Below are positions 1-8,140 of a stretch of DNA of 64,000 bases, piece by piece. The notes below the pieces were generated by a model. The model was not told the origin of the DNA and did not search any database. It saw nothing but the letters and a program-made list of their open reading frames with translations. Every line of letters starts with the position of its first letter. The first letter of the stretch is position 1. The position numbers and the translations under genes were made by a program. Origin of the DNA: Planctomycetota bacterium (GTDB lineage: Bacteria > Planctomycetota > Planctomycetia > Isosphaerales > Isosphaeraceae); contig JAQGHR010000157.1 in assembly GCA_028291545.1 (NCBI GenBank), positions 62,001-126,000 of the forward strand, read 5' to 3'.

Positions 1-519
1 GTCGAAGCGATTGATGACGGGCTTCTCGACGAGGTTGGTGCCGCCCTCGCCACCCGAGGCGTCTCGTCCGTGACAACTGGAGCAGTGCTCCGAGAACAGT
101 CGCCCTCCTCGCTCCGCCTTGTCCCGAGTTCGCGACAGATCGGCCGGCTCCGGTTGGGCGGAGATCAGGTCCTCCGCGCGCTTGATCGTGATCCGACTGG
201 GACGGACGGGAGGAATCTGGGCGCCGTAGGTCTTGCTCAGGTAATCGAGCAGGACCGGGTGCTCTTCGGCTGTGACGGGCGCCCCCCAGCCGACCATCTT
301 GGTGATCTCCGCCTTCCACTGCTCGGGGGTCAGTCGTTGCGAGGAGATGATCTCGGCGGTGTGGCACAGGAAGCAGTCGTTCTGAAGAAGCTGTCGACCG
401 CGAACCGCGCGAGCCTCCGGTTCGTCGCCTTGTCTCGCGAGACCGATGTGGACCGTGAGGCTGCCTGCGGCCGCGAACGTCAGCGCGGCGATGAGGAGAC
501 CGGCGTGTCTTGCGATCAT
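1..519 (-). CDS. Di-heme cytochrome c, secreted (partial, runs off left edge)
   Basis: Reading the minus strand from an ATG at 519 gives 173 codons open to the window edge. The N-terminus is a signal peptide (MIARHAGLLIAALTFAAAG). Two class I heme c motifs are visible: CFLCH near residue 50 and CSSCH near residue 150, so it is a periplasmic electron carrier with at least two hemes. Its start overlaps the stop of the upstream sulfite-oxidase-type gene by 4 bp (ATGA), so the two are translationally coupled. The likely role is electron acceptor for that molybdoenzyme, as SorB is for SorA. This is inferred from order and overlap; SorB itself is usually mono-heme, so the pair is not a simple copy of SorAB. 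The C-terminus is not in the window. Confidence 0.85.
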   Translation of the reverse strand, partial: MIARHAGLLIAALTFAAAGSLTVHIGLARQGDEPEARAVRGRQLLQNDCFLCHTAEIISSQRLTPEQWKAEITKMVGWGAPVTAEEHPVLLDYLSKTYGAQIPPVRPSRITIKRAEDLISAQPEPADLSRTRDKAERGGRLFSEHCSSCHGRDASGGEGGTNLVEKPVINRFD

Positions 520-1664
520 CGGACCACCTCGAATGCCACGGAGTCGATCCCGTTCCAGAGGTAGCCGCTCTTGTTCCAGGGCGTTTTCTCGGGCTGGACC
601 GCCCCGGAGGAATCGGTCGCTCGGGCCCGGATCACGTGACGGCCCGGCGTGGGCGTCCAGTCGAATCGCCAGAGCCGCCACGCGTACTCGTGATCGGGCC
701 CATGGAGTTCCGCCAAAGACCACGGTCCGTCATCCACGGACACGTCGACCCTGGCGACCCGTCCCGCTCCGGTCCAGGCGACGCCGTGAATTTTCAACTC
801 GCCCGGCGGGAGACGATGGCCCTCCGTGGGCGAGACGAAGAGCGACTTCACGTTCAACGCGGTGACCGGAACCGTATCCTCGGGCTTCACGTTGACCCCG
901 GGTGGCACGGGCGTCCTGGGCATACGGTAGCCGGTCCTCTGATAGAAGCCGGGGGCTTCCTCGGCCGAGAGAGTGATCGTCCTCAGCCACTTGATCCAAT
1001 GATTCCCGGCCCAGCCGGGGACGACCAATCGAACCGGCCCCCCATGCAGGCGGGGCAGTTCTCGACCGTTCATGCTGTAGGCGACGAGTGTGTGGGGATC
1101 AAGCGCACGCTCGATGGGAAGACTTCGTAGGAAGGCCGGCGTCTTCGGATTCGGAGGGCCATCGGCGCCGAGGAAGTGAACGTGCCGTGCCTCGGCTGAG
1201 AAACCGGCCATTTCCAGGAGGTCTTTGAGGCGAAAACCGGTCCACTCGGCGTTCCCCACCGCCCCTTTTTCCCAGCCGACGCCGGGGATTCTCGGCGAGA
1301 AGAGGGCACGGCCGTTACCCGAGCACTGGAGGACTGCGGGAAGCGTCGCCTGCTTGATACGTCCCCAGCGATCCCGGGCCAGTTCCAACGGCTTGTTCAC
1401 CAGGCCATCGACGCGAAGAATCTGATCCGTCGGGATCGACGGCGGGCCGAAATGGCTGCGGACGAAGAACCGATTCATCGGGGTGAGATAGGAATCGAGC
1501 CCCTCGACGGGTGTCTCCGCGTTCAGGGGAGCCCCTCCCCGGACGATCAGCTCGAACGCTCGCTCCTTGATGTCGATCGCACTCGAGGAGGGGATCGCCG
1601 ACGCAACGAGACCGCCAAGGGCGCCTCGAATCACGTCGCGGCGGCTTGCTTCACAGGAGAACAT
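516..1664 (-). CDS. Sulfite oxidase-family molybdopterin oxidoreductase, Tat-exported
   Basis: 382 residues from the chosen ATG. That start gives an immediate twin-arginine signal (SRRDVIRG followed by a hydrophobic stretch); the frame stays open further upstream to 1781 but with low-complexity charged sequence. The molybdopterin-binding domain covers about residues 50-260 and contains LQCSGNGR, whose Cys (about 114) is the expected Mo ligand, plus GGPVRLVVPGWAG. A C-terminal Mo-co dimerisation domain follows at about 270-380 (VDVSVDDGPW). The family oxidises sulfite to sulfate or similar S/N-oxo substrates in the periplasm. The adjacent cytochrome c overlaps by 4 bp and is the probable electron acceptor. 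The exact substrate cannot be read from sequence. Confidence 0.9.
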   Translation of the reverse strand: MFSCEASRRDVIRGALGGLVASAIPSSSAIDIKERAFELIVRGGAPLNAETPVEGLDSYLTPMNRFFVRSHFGPPSIPTDQILRVDGLVNKPLELARDRWGRIKQATLPAVLQCSGNGRALFSPRIPGVGWEKGAVGNAEWTGFRLKDLLEMAGFSAEARHVHFLGADGPPNPKTPAFLRSLPIERALDPHTLVAYSMNGRELPRLHGGPVRLVVPGWAGNHWIKWLRTITLSAEEAPGFYQRTGYRMPRTPVPPGVNVKPEDTVPVTALNVKSLFVSPTEGHRLPPGELKIHGVAWTGAGRVARVDVSVDDGPWSLAELHGPDHEYAWRLWRFDWTPTPGRHVIRARATDSSGAVQPEKTPWNKSGYLWNGIDSVAFEVVR

Positions 1665-1983
1665 ACTTGGAATCCTTCCGCGAACCTCGATCTCGGGGAT
1701 TGACTCATTATGATAGCGGAGCGCACGGCAGTCCACGCCCGACTCCTCCGGCAACCGCGATAGACGTTGAAAGCGGCACAATCGTTAAAATTCACATCAT
1801 TTGGTGTTTTTTCTCAACGAGTGGATTCGGTACAACAATTGCCGTAGATTTGTACGGTGTCAACAAGCCCCGAGGAGCCTGTCGGATGACCCTTCAAGGG
1901 CTCCGCTGAAGGAGTGGAAACCGAAGTCGTCGCAACGCGTTTCAAGGTGGCCTTTCCCGGGTTTCCTGCGCGGATGACGTGTG
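1665..1983. other. Intergenic region between divergent genes
   Basis: About 320 bases between the sulfite-oxidase-type gene (minus) and the small zinc protein gene (plus). It holds an A/T-rich patch at about 1785-1865, a likely place for divergent promoters, but I see no convincing -35/-10 pair, palindrome or small gene. Confidence 0.5.
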
Positions 1984-2283
1984 ATGAACAAAGCTCGCCC
2001 CCATCGTCAGCAAGCCAAATTCGCCCGCCTTCGCCGTCACCTCGACCTCAGCCTCGATCCCGACAAGCCTCGACGTCTTCGCACCCGATCGGCCCGCTAC
2101 GCGGCAGCGCTCGCGGAGCAGCTCGGGCTGCTGGAGCGACCGAAGGGTTGCTCGTGGTGCCGCAGGCGTTCGAGGCTGGAACGGCATCACTGGGATTACG
2201 ACCAGCCACTACTCGTCACCTTTCTCTGCCCCGATTGTCACGACATCGCGGACGGGATGGTGTCGCGTCAGGAGATTGCCTGA
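1984..2283 (+). CDS. Small HNH-like / zinc-ribbon protein
   Basis: About 99 residues; a GTG sits directly before the ATG at 1981. The N-terminal half is basic and helical. The C-terminal half has CSWC, then ERHHWDY..PL, then CPDCHDIA, so two CxxC knuckles flank an HH pair. The spacing resembles the Cys4/HNH treble-clef fold of small phage and bacterial HNH-like proteins, which typically show C-x2-C, HH-x-DY-x-PL and C-x2-CH. The fold assignment is a family inference; nuclease activity is not demonstrable because the full catalytic set cannot be confirmed. It stands alone, with strong hairpins downstream. Confidence 0.6.
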   Translation: MNKARPHRQQAKFARLRRHLDLSLDPDKPRRLRTRSARYAAALAEQLGLLERPKGCSWCRRRSRLERHHWDYDQPLLVTFLCPDCHDIADGMVSRQEIA

Positions 2284-2339
2284 AAAGCCGGCGTCGTAGA
2301 TCGAAATTCGATCGGCGTTCATCTGGGTTTGTGGGTGCA

Positions 2340-2434
2340 GCGGATCGGCCCTCCCGATCCGCTCCGGTAGGTCCGACTTCATTCGGTCCCATCCACGCTT
2401 CGTATTGTGGTCAGGACCGACTGAAGTCGGACCT
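2340..2434. repeat. Two adjacent palindromes between convergent genes
   Basis: The first hairpin pairs 2340-2348 (GCGGATCGG) with 2354-2362, nine perfect pairs and a 5-nt loop. The second pairs 2369-2389 with 2414-2434; 20 of 21 positions match, starting AGGTCCGACTTCA on the left arm, with a 24-nt loop. They lie between convergent genes, so they may end transcription in both directions, but neither has a T-tract. The long second stem looks like a dispersed palindromic repeat or miniature mobile element. Confidence 0.7.
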
Positions 2435-2539
2435 CCTCCTCATCCAAGGCCTCAAGCAGCGGGAATCCCGCAACCCCAGACGACCCTTGCTCGAATATTG
2501 CTTCCGTCGAGCGAGACGGATCGCGCCATGGCAAACTCG

Positions 2540-4480
2540 TTACACCACTGCGGGAGGCTCGATCGGCAGTACCACGGAGAAGACCGACCCTTGTCCGGGA
2601 GTTGAGCGCCAGGAAAGGTCTCCGCCCACTTGCGCGATGAATCGTGCGACGCGGGGGAGGCCCAGGCCCAGCCCTCGACCGGCCTGTCGTCCGCAGAAAA
2701 AGGGCTCGAAGAGGTGTTTCCCCTCATCCAGTGCAATCCCTCGGCCCGAATCGCGAATGATCCAGGAGAGACGGTCACCGACACGACCTGAGCTTACCCG
2801 GACGGTTCCTCCGGACGGCGTGGCTTCCAGGGCATTACGAACCAGGACGTCCATCAGATGGCGTAGGGGATCAGGATCGGCCCAGGCGACGGGAACCGGC
2901 TCACGGCATTCGGAGACCAGGCGCACGCCTCGGGCCTCGGCCTCGGGCTTGAGGTCGCGGAGCGAGGCGCGCACGATCTCATCGGGCTGACATGGGCGGG
3001 GACGGATGGCCGGGGGCCGGGCGACATACATCAGGTCGCGCAAGATCCGGTGTGCTCGTTGTGCCTGTCCGATGATCACGCGGAGCGACCGCTCGGACCC
3101 GGGATCGGAAACGTGAGGCAAGAGCAACTGGGCACGTCCCAGGATCACGGCCAGCGGGTTGTTCAGCTCATGCCCGGCTCCTCCGGCGAACTCCGCGAGG
3201 CTCGCGAGGCGAGAGGTCCGGTCGGCGGTCTCTTCACGATCGACCCGCGATCGGTGTGCGGAGATCGCCTCATCAAGCCGACTCCCCCTCCGGTCTCGCT
3301 CCGCCAGCAATTCCGCCCAGGCGCTCCAGGCGGGAAGGACCGAGTCGATCCGGGAGGAGAGATCACCGGAACCGGGCTCGGCCCAGAGGGAGACCTTGGC
3401 GCTGGACCGACCGAGACGGAAGACGGTCGAGGGAGGCCGAATCGTCGTCGGCTGGGCGAACGGCTCGGTTTCCTCGCCCCAGATGACCTTTGCCGATGCG
3501 ACTCCCGGTTCCTCACACCAGGCCCGAGACGCCCGTTCGGCCCAGCTCGCAGGGTCTTCGGACGGATCGGCCGCCGCGATCGCGCCCAGGACCCGATCGC
3601 GAGAGGCGAGGGCGCGCTGAGACCGGGCGTAGCGGACGCGGAGTCGTGCCAGGGACCTCGTGGCCCGCTCCTCGCGTTCGGTCGCCTCGGGATCGAGCAG
3701 GCTGGCTCCGCAGCGGACCTGGACCTCGGCGATCAGGATTCGAAGTCGCGCGTCGGACGGCGAAGGGTCGGGCACCGTGGAGGGGAACAGCGCCCAGGGG
3801 GTCTTCTCGGCCCATTCGAAGGCTTTCTGCAGGATCGTGAGCGCTTCGGGATCGTCCGTCAGGCAGTCCAGCTCGGTCTGGCGATCGGCATGCAGCCAGG
3901 CGGAGGCGGCAAGGAGCGGGCCGCAGCACCACTTCTCAGCCAGGTCACGACCCAGCGCCGCAAGATCCTGGCCGAGCAGGCTTCGCTCCAGGCGAATGCG
4001 TCGCGGACGATCGGCGACCTCCAGAAGTTCCGTGAGCACAGACGGGTTGACGGCGGCGACCGCCCACAATCCCAGTTGCTGGAGCAGCCCGGCGCGGGCG
4101 ATCGCGTCGACATCCTCGCGTCCGGCTTCCACGGCCAATCGCTTCGCCGCGCCGGACGTCGCGACGGCATGCCTCCAGAGCCGCTCAATCGCGTCGGCGC
4201 TGCCCTTTGAGGGCACACGCCACCACGGGTGGCGGCCGACGATGTGCAGGGCGTCGCCATCGTCCGTCCCTCGCATCTCGGCCAGGACCCAGCCGGGGTC
4301 CGTCTCGAAGAATCTGGGCAAGACTGGGGGCGCAGGGGAATCGTCTGGCTCGTCGCCGGGTTCGGGATAGCTTTCCATCGCCGCGATCACCGTCAGCGGG
4401 CGGAGGGGCAGTCCCTCCAACCGGCCAAGGGCGCGGCGAAGATCGCTCGACCGGGGGTTACGATCCACGGGCGGACGCAC
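2540..4480 (-). CDS. HDOD-domain histidine kinase
   Basis: 646 residues, cytosolic (no membrane segment). The N-terminal part (about 55-200) resembles an HDOD domain: LWRHAVATSGAAKRLA then a DVDAIARAGLLQQLG helix pair. The middle (about 260-430) is helical and charged. The kinase core has the H-box GHELNNPL with His at about 437, an N-box (VRNALEATPSGG), a DSGRGI G1 box and the GRGLGLGLPR G2 box. It autophosphorylates and presumably passes phosphate to the response regulator encoded just upstream on the same strand, 112 bp away. HDOD domains commonly sense or scaffold signalling complexes; the stimulus here is unknown. Confidence 0.85.
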   Translation of the reverse strand: MRPPVDRNPRSSDLRRALGRLEGLPLRPLTVIAAMESYPEPGDEPDDSPAPPVLPRFFETDPGWVLAEMRGTDDGDALHIVGRHPWWRVPSKGSADAIERLWRHAVATSGAAKRLAVEAGREDVDAIARAGLLQQLGLWAVAAVNPSVLTELLEVADRPRRIRLERSLLGQDLAALGRDLAEKWCCGPLLAASAWLHADRQTELDCLTDDPEALTILQKAFEWAEKTPWALFPSTVPDPSPSDARLRILIAEVQVRCGASLLDPEATEREERATRSLARLRVRYARSQRALASRDRVLGAIAAADPSEDPASWAERASRAWCEEPGVASAKVIWGEETEPFAQPTTIRPPSTVFRLGRSSAKVSLWAEPGSGDLSSRIDSVLPAWSAWAELLAERDRRGSRLDEAISAHRSRVDREETADRTSRLASLAEFAGGAGHELNNPLAVILGRAQLLLPHVSDPGSERSLRVIIGQAQRAHRILRDLMYVARPPAIRPRPCQPDEIVRASLRDLKPEAEARGVRLVSECREPVPVAWADPDPLRHLMDVLVRNALEATPSGGTVRVSSGRVGDRLSWIIRDSGRGIALDEGKHLFEPFFCGRQAGRGLGLGLPRVARFIAQVGGDLSWRSTPGQGSVFSVVLPIEPPAVV

Positions 4481-4592
4481 CGACTCGGGCTCCTTCCCGC
4501 CAGCCGAGATTCCCGCCAGGACGCGCTAACATCCTGGCGACCAGACGAAAAACTCGCCGTGGACGCCATCCTGTCATGCGACGGGGTGACGT

Positions 4593-5174
4593 TCAGACGT
4601 GCGTACCGGTCTCAATATCTAAGAGTCGGCAGATTCGCCGCAGCAATTCATCGATGTCCAGCGGCTTGTGGAGGAAGTCGTCGGCCCCGGCGTGCTTGAG
4701 CTCTTGAATCTTGTCCTCTTCAACCATCCCCGAGATGCAGATGATCTTGATGTCCTGCATCGTCGGGTCGGCCCGAATCAGCTCGCAAACGGCCTTGCCG
4801 TTGATGTCCGGCAGCATCACGTCCAGGATAATCAGGTCGGGATGATACTCCTTGGCGAGCATGCCGGCCCCGAAGCCGTTGTTCACGACCTTGGTCTCGA
4901 ACCGGGGGTCGCCGGCCAGCACATCGCTGATCAGGTCGACGACGGCCTGATCGTCATCGACGACAAGAATTCCGCGCTTACCGCTTTCCAGGGCGTCGGT
5001 CGGGATGCCGTTTTCCTTCATGAATCGGTAGAGAGCCTCGCGGGGAATTCGCCGAAAACGCGAGCCCGGAACGCGAAAGCCCTTGAGCTGGCCCGAGTCG
5101 AAACAGCGAATGATCGTCTGCTGGCTGACCTTGCAAATCTTGGCCGCCTCGCCGGTCGTGAACACGGTCTTCAT
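4593..5174 (-). CDS. Response regulator with N-terminal excisionase-type HTH
   Basis: 193 residues from MKTVFTTGEAAK; an in-frame ATG four codons upstream (5186) is the alternative. Residues 1-60 form a MerR/excisionase-like winged helix (TGEAAKICKVSQQTIIRCFD) and residues 68-190 a receiver domain. In the numbering from 5186, the acidic pocket is DDD at 77-79, the phosphoacceptor Asp is 122 (LIILDVMLP) and the conserved Lys is 174 (HKPLD). The order HTH then receiver is the reverse of the usual NarL/OmpR layout and is common in planctomycetes. It is the first gene of an operon with the HDOD kinase and has a consensus promoter about 250 bp upstream. Confidence 0.9.
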   Translation of the reverse strand: MKTVFTTGEAAKICKVSQQTIIRCFDSGQLKGFRVPGSRFRRIPREALYRFMKENGIPTDALESGKRGILVVDDDQAVVDLISDVLAGDPRFETKVVNNGFGAGMLAKEYHPDLIILDVMLPDINGKAVCELIRADPTMQDIKIICISGMVEEDKIQELKHAGADDFLHKPLDIDELLRRICRLLDIETGTHV

Positions 5175-5560
5175 GGTCGGGTACATCCCAATTGTGCGAG
5201 CCGAAGCGGCTCGGTCACTCCCCCGGCCGGCGCAGCCTGGCGACTGGCGCCCAGGCTCGACGACCGCCTGGTCATCGTCCTTGATAGGACCTATCTCGAC
5301 GGCCGGCGATCTCCCGAGTCCGGTCCCGGAGACATCGTCTGCCGACAGATCGCCTCTGCCCTAAGGTGAAAAATCAATCGGTACAGTTTGCGGAAGCTAA
5401 CGAGCTTGCCGATCTTACCAATTCGCCCAATTATAATAGGCCGCACAACCGTGTCAACCCAGATGGCGTGCTGTACGTGACTGGGGTGGGTGAGGAGAGT
5501 CGCGGAGGGATAGAAAGGCGGGTCGCCATGCAGCGGACATCCTCCTTCATGTGGTGGATC
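5175..5560 (-). other. Leader region upstream of the response regulator
   Basis: 386 bases between mnmG (ends at 5561) and the response regulator, all oriented minus. It contains the consensus promoter at 5430-5457, leaving a leader of about 250 nt. I see no credible gene in it. The length would allow post-transcriptional control, but I recognise no known riboswitch. Confidence 0.5.
5430..5457 (-). promoter_or_regulatory. Consensus sigma-70 promoter for the response regulator operon
   Basis: On the minus strand a perfect TTGACA (5452-5457) is separated by 16 bp from a perfect TATAAT (5430-5435). It sits in a short A/T-rich patch inside high-GC DNA and points at the response regulator/HDOD kinase operon. 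No other gene lies between. Such an exact match is rare by chance in this base composition. Confidence 0.8.
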
Positions 5561-7408
5561 CTAAAGGGAATCCGCAATCTGTGGCGAAACGGTAGGCAAT
5601 CCGTGTCTTAATCCGATCATTAACGTTGTGATGTCGGCCGGATTGATCCCACTGATCCGCCCCGCTTGCCCAATCGACCTGGGACGAATCTTCGTGAATT
5701 TCTCGCGAGCCTCGGCTCGTAGTTGCGGAATGGCCGCGTAATTCAGATCCGCGGGCAGGGGTTTATCTTCCTGACGACGGAAACGCTCGATCTGTTCGGC
5801 CTGCCTCGTGATGTAACCGCCGTACTTCGCCTCGATGACGACCTGTTCGACGACCGTGGCATCTCCCGTCTCGTCCTTGAGGTCCGGGGCGAGTGCGACG
5901 ATGTCGCTCCAGGTGGTCGGAGGCCGCCTGAGCACCGTCTCCAGGGTGGTCCCCTCGATTCGGGTCGATCGCAATCGAGCATTCAGGGCGTCGATCCGGC
6001 TCCTCCGCACCTGGAATCGCTCCCAGCGCGGGTCTCCGACGAGGCCGATCTCTCGCCCGAGCTCGGTCAGGCGCAGGTCGGCGTTGTCGTGCCGCAAGAG
6101 GAGGCGATATTCGGAGCGGCTCGTGAACATCCGGTACGGCTCGTCCACGCCGCGAGTCACGAGGTCGTCGATCAGCACACCGATGTAGGCCTGCGAGCGG
6201 TCCACGACGAATGGCGGGCGACCCGACACCACGAGCGCGGCGTTGATGCCCGCGATCAATCCCTGAGCGCCGGCCTCCTCGTATCCGGTGGTCCCATTGA
6301 TTTGCCCGGCGAAGAACAGGCCGGGGACGAGCTTCGTTTGCAAGGTGCTGTCGAGCTGGGTCGGAGGCGCGTAATCGTATTCGACCGCATAACCAAACCG
6401 GAGGATCTCCGCGCGCTCCAGCCCCGGAATCAACGGGATGATCGCCTCCTGCACGTCGCGGGGGAGACTGGTGGAGATCCCGTTGCAGTAGTATTCCAGC
6501 GTCGAGCGACCTTCCGGTTCCAGGAAGATCTGATGCGAGTCGCGTCCGGCGAACCGGACGATCTTGTCCTCGATCGACGGGCAGTACCGCGGGCCGGTGC
6601 TTTCGATCTGGCCGGAATACATTGGCGCGCGATGGAGATTTGCGCGGATCAGGTCATGCACGGCCGGATTGGTCGCGGTCAGGTGACAGAGGAGTTGCGG
6701 GGCGTCGATCCGGTCGGTCAGGAACGAGAACGCGACCGGTTCGGGGTCACCCGGCTGGGGCTCCAGCGCGGAAAAGTCGATCGTCCGGCCGTTCAAGCGG
6801 GGCGGCGTGCCGGTCTTGAACCGGCTCAGCTCGAACCCCAGCTCCCGCAGGCTCCCCGAGAGTCCCTGGGCCGAGACATCCCCTGCGCGGCCCCCTTCCG
6901 TCTTGGTTTCGCCCGTGTGCATCAGGGCGTGGAGGAAGGTCCCGGTCGTCACAACGACGGCCTTCGCGTGATAGACGACTCCGCCCCGGACCCGGACGCC
7001 GGAGACGCATCCCCCTTGCACCACGAGCGATTCGACCATCTCCTGACGGAGCGTGAGGTTCTCCTGGCTCTCCACCGTGAGCTTGGCGAGTGCCTGATAC
7101 GCCTTCTTATCGCACTGCGCCCTCGGCGAGTGCATCGCCGGCCCCTTGCCCCGGTTGAGCAATCGGAACTGGATGGCCGTGGCATCGGTCAGGACGCCCA
7201 TCGCGCCGCCGAGCGCGTCAATCTCCCTGACGATCTGGCCCTTGGCGACCCCTCCGATCGCCGGGTTGCAGCTCATCTGACCCACCGAGTCCGCGTTCAG
7301 CGTGAGCAACGCGGTTCGCCTCCCCATCCTGGCCGAGGCCAGCGCCGCCTCGATACCCGCATGGCCGGCGCCGATGACGATCACTTCATAGTGGTAAGGG
7401 TCGGGCAT
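5561..7408 (-). CDS. mnmG: tRNA uridine-5-carboxymethylaminomethyl(34) synthesis enzyme MnmG
   Basis: 615 residues, near the usual full length. The N-terminus has the FAD dinucleotide-binding motif (VIGAGHAGIEAALASARMG) and the MnmG hallmarks SCNPAIGGVAKG and GPAMHSPRAQCDK. A second GxGxxG-like segment and the C-terminal helical domain (YGGYITRQ, RPRSIGQAGRISGI) that contacts tRNA and MnmE are present. With MnmE it installs the cmnm5 modification on U34 of certain tRNAs in the cytosol. The start ATG at 7408 is immediately followed by the conserved N-terminus. It is separate from the downstream response regulator operon, which has its own promoter. Confidence 0.97.
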   Translation of the reverse strand: MPDPYHYEVIVIGAGHAGIEAALASARMGRRTALLTLNADSVGQMSCNPAIGGVAKGQIVREIDALGGAMGVLTDATAIQFRLLNRGKGPAMHSPRAQCDKKAYQALAKLTVESQENLTLRQEMVESLVVQGGCVSGVRVRGGVVYHAKAVVVTTGTFLHALMHTGETKTEGGRAGDVSAQGLSGSLRELGFELSRFKTGTPPRLNGRTIDFSALEPQPGDPEPVAFSFLTDRIDAPQLLCHLTATNPAVHDLIRANLHRAPMYSGQIESTGPRYCPSIEDKIVRFAGRDSHQIFLEPEGRSTLEYYCNGISTSLPRDVQEAIIPLIPGLERAEILRFGYAVEYDYAPPTQLDSTLQTKLVPGLFFAGQINGTTGYEEAGAQGLIAGINAALVVSGRPPFVVDRSQAYIGVLIDDLVTRGVDEPYRMFTSRSEYRLLLRHDNADLRLTELGREIGLVGDPRWERFQVRRSRIDALNARLRSTRIEGTTLETVLRRPPTTWSDIVALAPDLKDETGDATVVEQVVIEAKYGGYITRQAEQIERFRRQEDKPLPADLNYAAIPQLRAEAREKFTKIRPRSIGQAGRISGINPADITTLMIGLRHGLPTVSPQIADSL

Positions 7409-7497
7409 GATCGAACGCGCACGGAGACAAGGGGATGAGACCTCAGATATCTTAGCGACTCGCGGCCTGTTCCGTGAAGTTTTCCGAAGGCGGGCTT

Positions 7498-7553
7498 TGC
7501 CTTTTTATTAAATAAAGGCAGACGTTTTCGTGACACTCGCGAATAAAAAGGCA
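7498..7553. repeat. A/T-rich short inverted repeats (TGCCTTTTTATT units)
   Basis: TGCCTTTTTATT at 7498-7509 is repeated in inverted form at 7542-7553, 12 of 12 bases. The left copy also pairs locally with AAAGGCA at 7514-7520 to form a compact hairpin with an A/T-rich loop. The same unit recurs at 8069-8080, after the next gene. It is far richer in A/T than its surroundings. It may be a small dispersed repeat or act as a terminator for mnmG-side antisense transcripts. Confidence 0.6.
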
Positions 7554-7565
7554 GATCATTTTTGT

Positions 7566-7919
7566 TCACTTTTGCGCGGGCAGATCTAGCTCCTCGTCGA
7601 GCCAAGGAAAGAGAACGGAACGCGTGTAATTCTCAGGCAATCGGTCGATTGGAACAGCCAAGCGTCGCTTAACCCAGAAAATCGCAATGCCAATCGCAAC
7701 GACGATCGGCGGGGCCGCGAGCGATGGGAGGACTTCTTCGATCCACCTTCGTCGAACATCCGCCTCTTCATCGGCCAGTGACATCCCTTTCGTGCAAGAC
7801 GCGAAACGTGGCTCCCAGCTCGACTGGACGCGGATCGCAAATCGCGAGTAGGCGAGTCCTGCCCCCACGATCGCCACCACGACCATCATCCGCCGAAGGG
7901 TGAACCGGAGTCGGGGCAT
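7566..7919 (-). CDS. Small membrane protein, MPRLRFT family (copy 1)
   Basis: 117 residues. The N-terminus MPRLRFTLRRMMVVVAIVG is a basic stretch running straight into a membrane helix, and a second helix is predicted near residues 68-86 (APPIVVAIGIAIFW). It shares its first ~20 residues with the next two genes but not the rest, so the conserved part is the N-terminal anchor. I know no function; proteins with this beginning are frequent in planctomycete genomes. The conserved MPR(L/F)RFT start fixes the initiation codon at 7919. Confidence 0.75.
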   Translation of the reverse strand: MPRLRFTLRRMMVVVAIVGAGLAYSRFAIRVQSSWEPRFASCTKGMSLADEEADVRRRWIEEVLPSLAAPPIVVAIGIAIFWVKRRLAVPIDRLPENYTRSVLFPWLDEELDLPAQK

Positions 7920-8068
7920 GGGCGGGGCTCCATTCGACCGATCGCGTCGGCGGGTGGTGATTTCCCGCGACTCGGGCGACCGCGCCCTTGATTCGACCGG
8001 CCGCGCCTGGCACCGTCAATGGTTCAGTCCGGGGACGCTCCCGGCCGATGAGCAGACTCGCCCGGCTA

Positions 8069-8109
8069 TGCCTTTTTATTGGCACCTGCCTTTTTTCGTA
8101 ACGTCTGCC
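8069..8109. repeat. Third TGCCTTTTTATT copy with inverted partner sequence
   Basis: TGCCTTTTTATT at 8069-8080 is a direct copy of 7498-7509. About 20 nt on, AACGTCTGCC at 8100-8109 is the exact inverse of GGCAGACGTT at 7517-7526. The two intergenic gaps flanking the first small membrane gene thus carry matching sequence, as if the spacer had been duplicated and inverted. Confidence 0.5.
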
Positions 8110-8140
8110 CGAGAATGGCGAGAGCTGCGTAGCGTTCCGT

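Noticed and set aside
1914-2990. 358-codon plus-strand frame overlapping the HDOD kinase 3' end
   Set aside because: It overlaps the small zinc protein in another frame and passes through two strong hairpins.
5366-5611. 81-codon plus-strand frame upstream of the response regulator
   Set aside because: It crosses the consensus promoter and the 3' end of mnmG on the other strand and has no recognisable sequence.
5723-7438. 571-codon plus-strand frame opposite mnmG
   Set aside because: mnmG is unambiguous on the minus strand; the frame is a GC-driven shadow.
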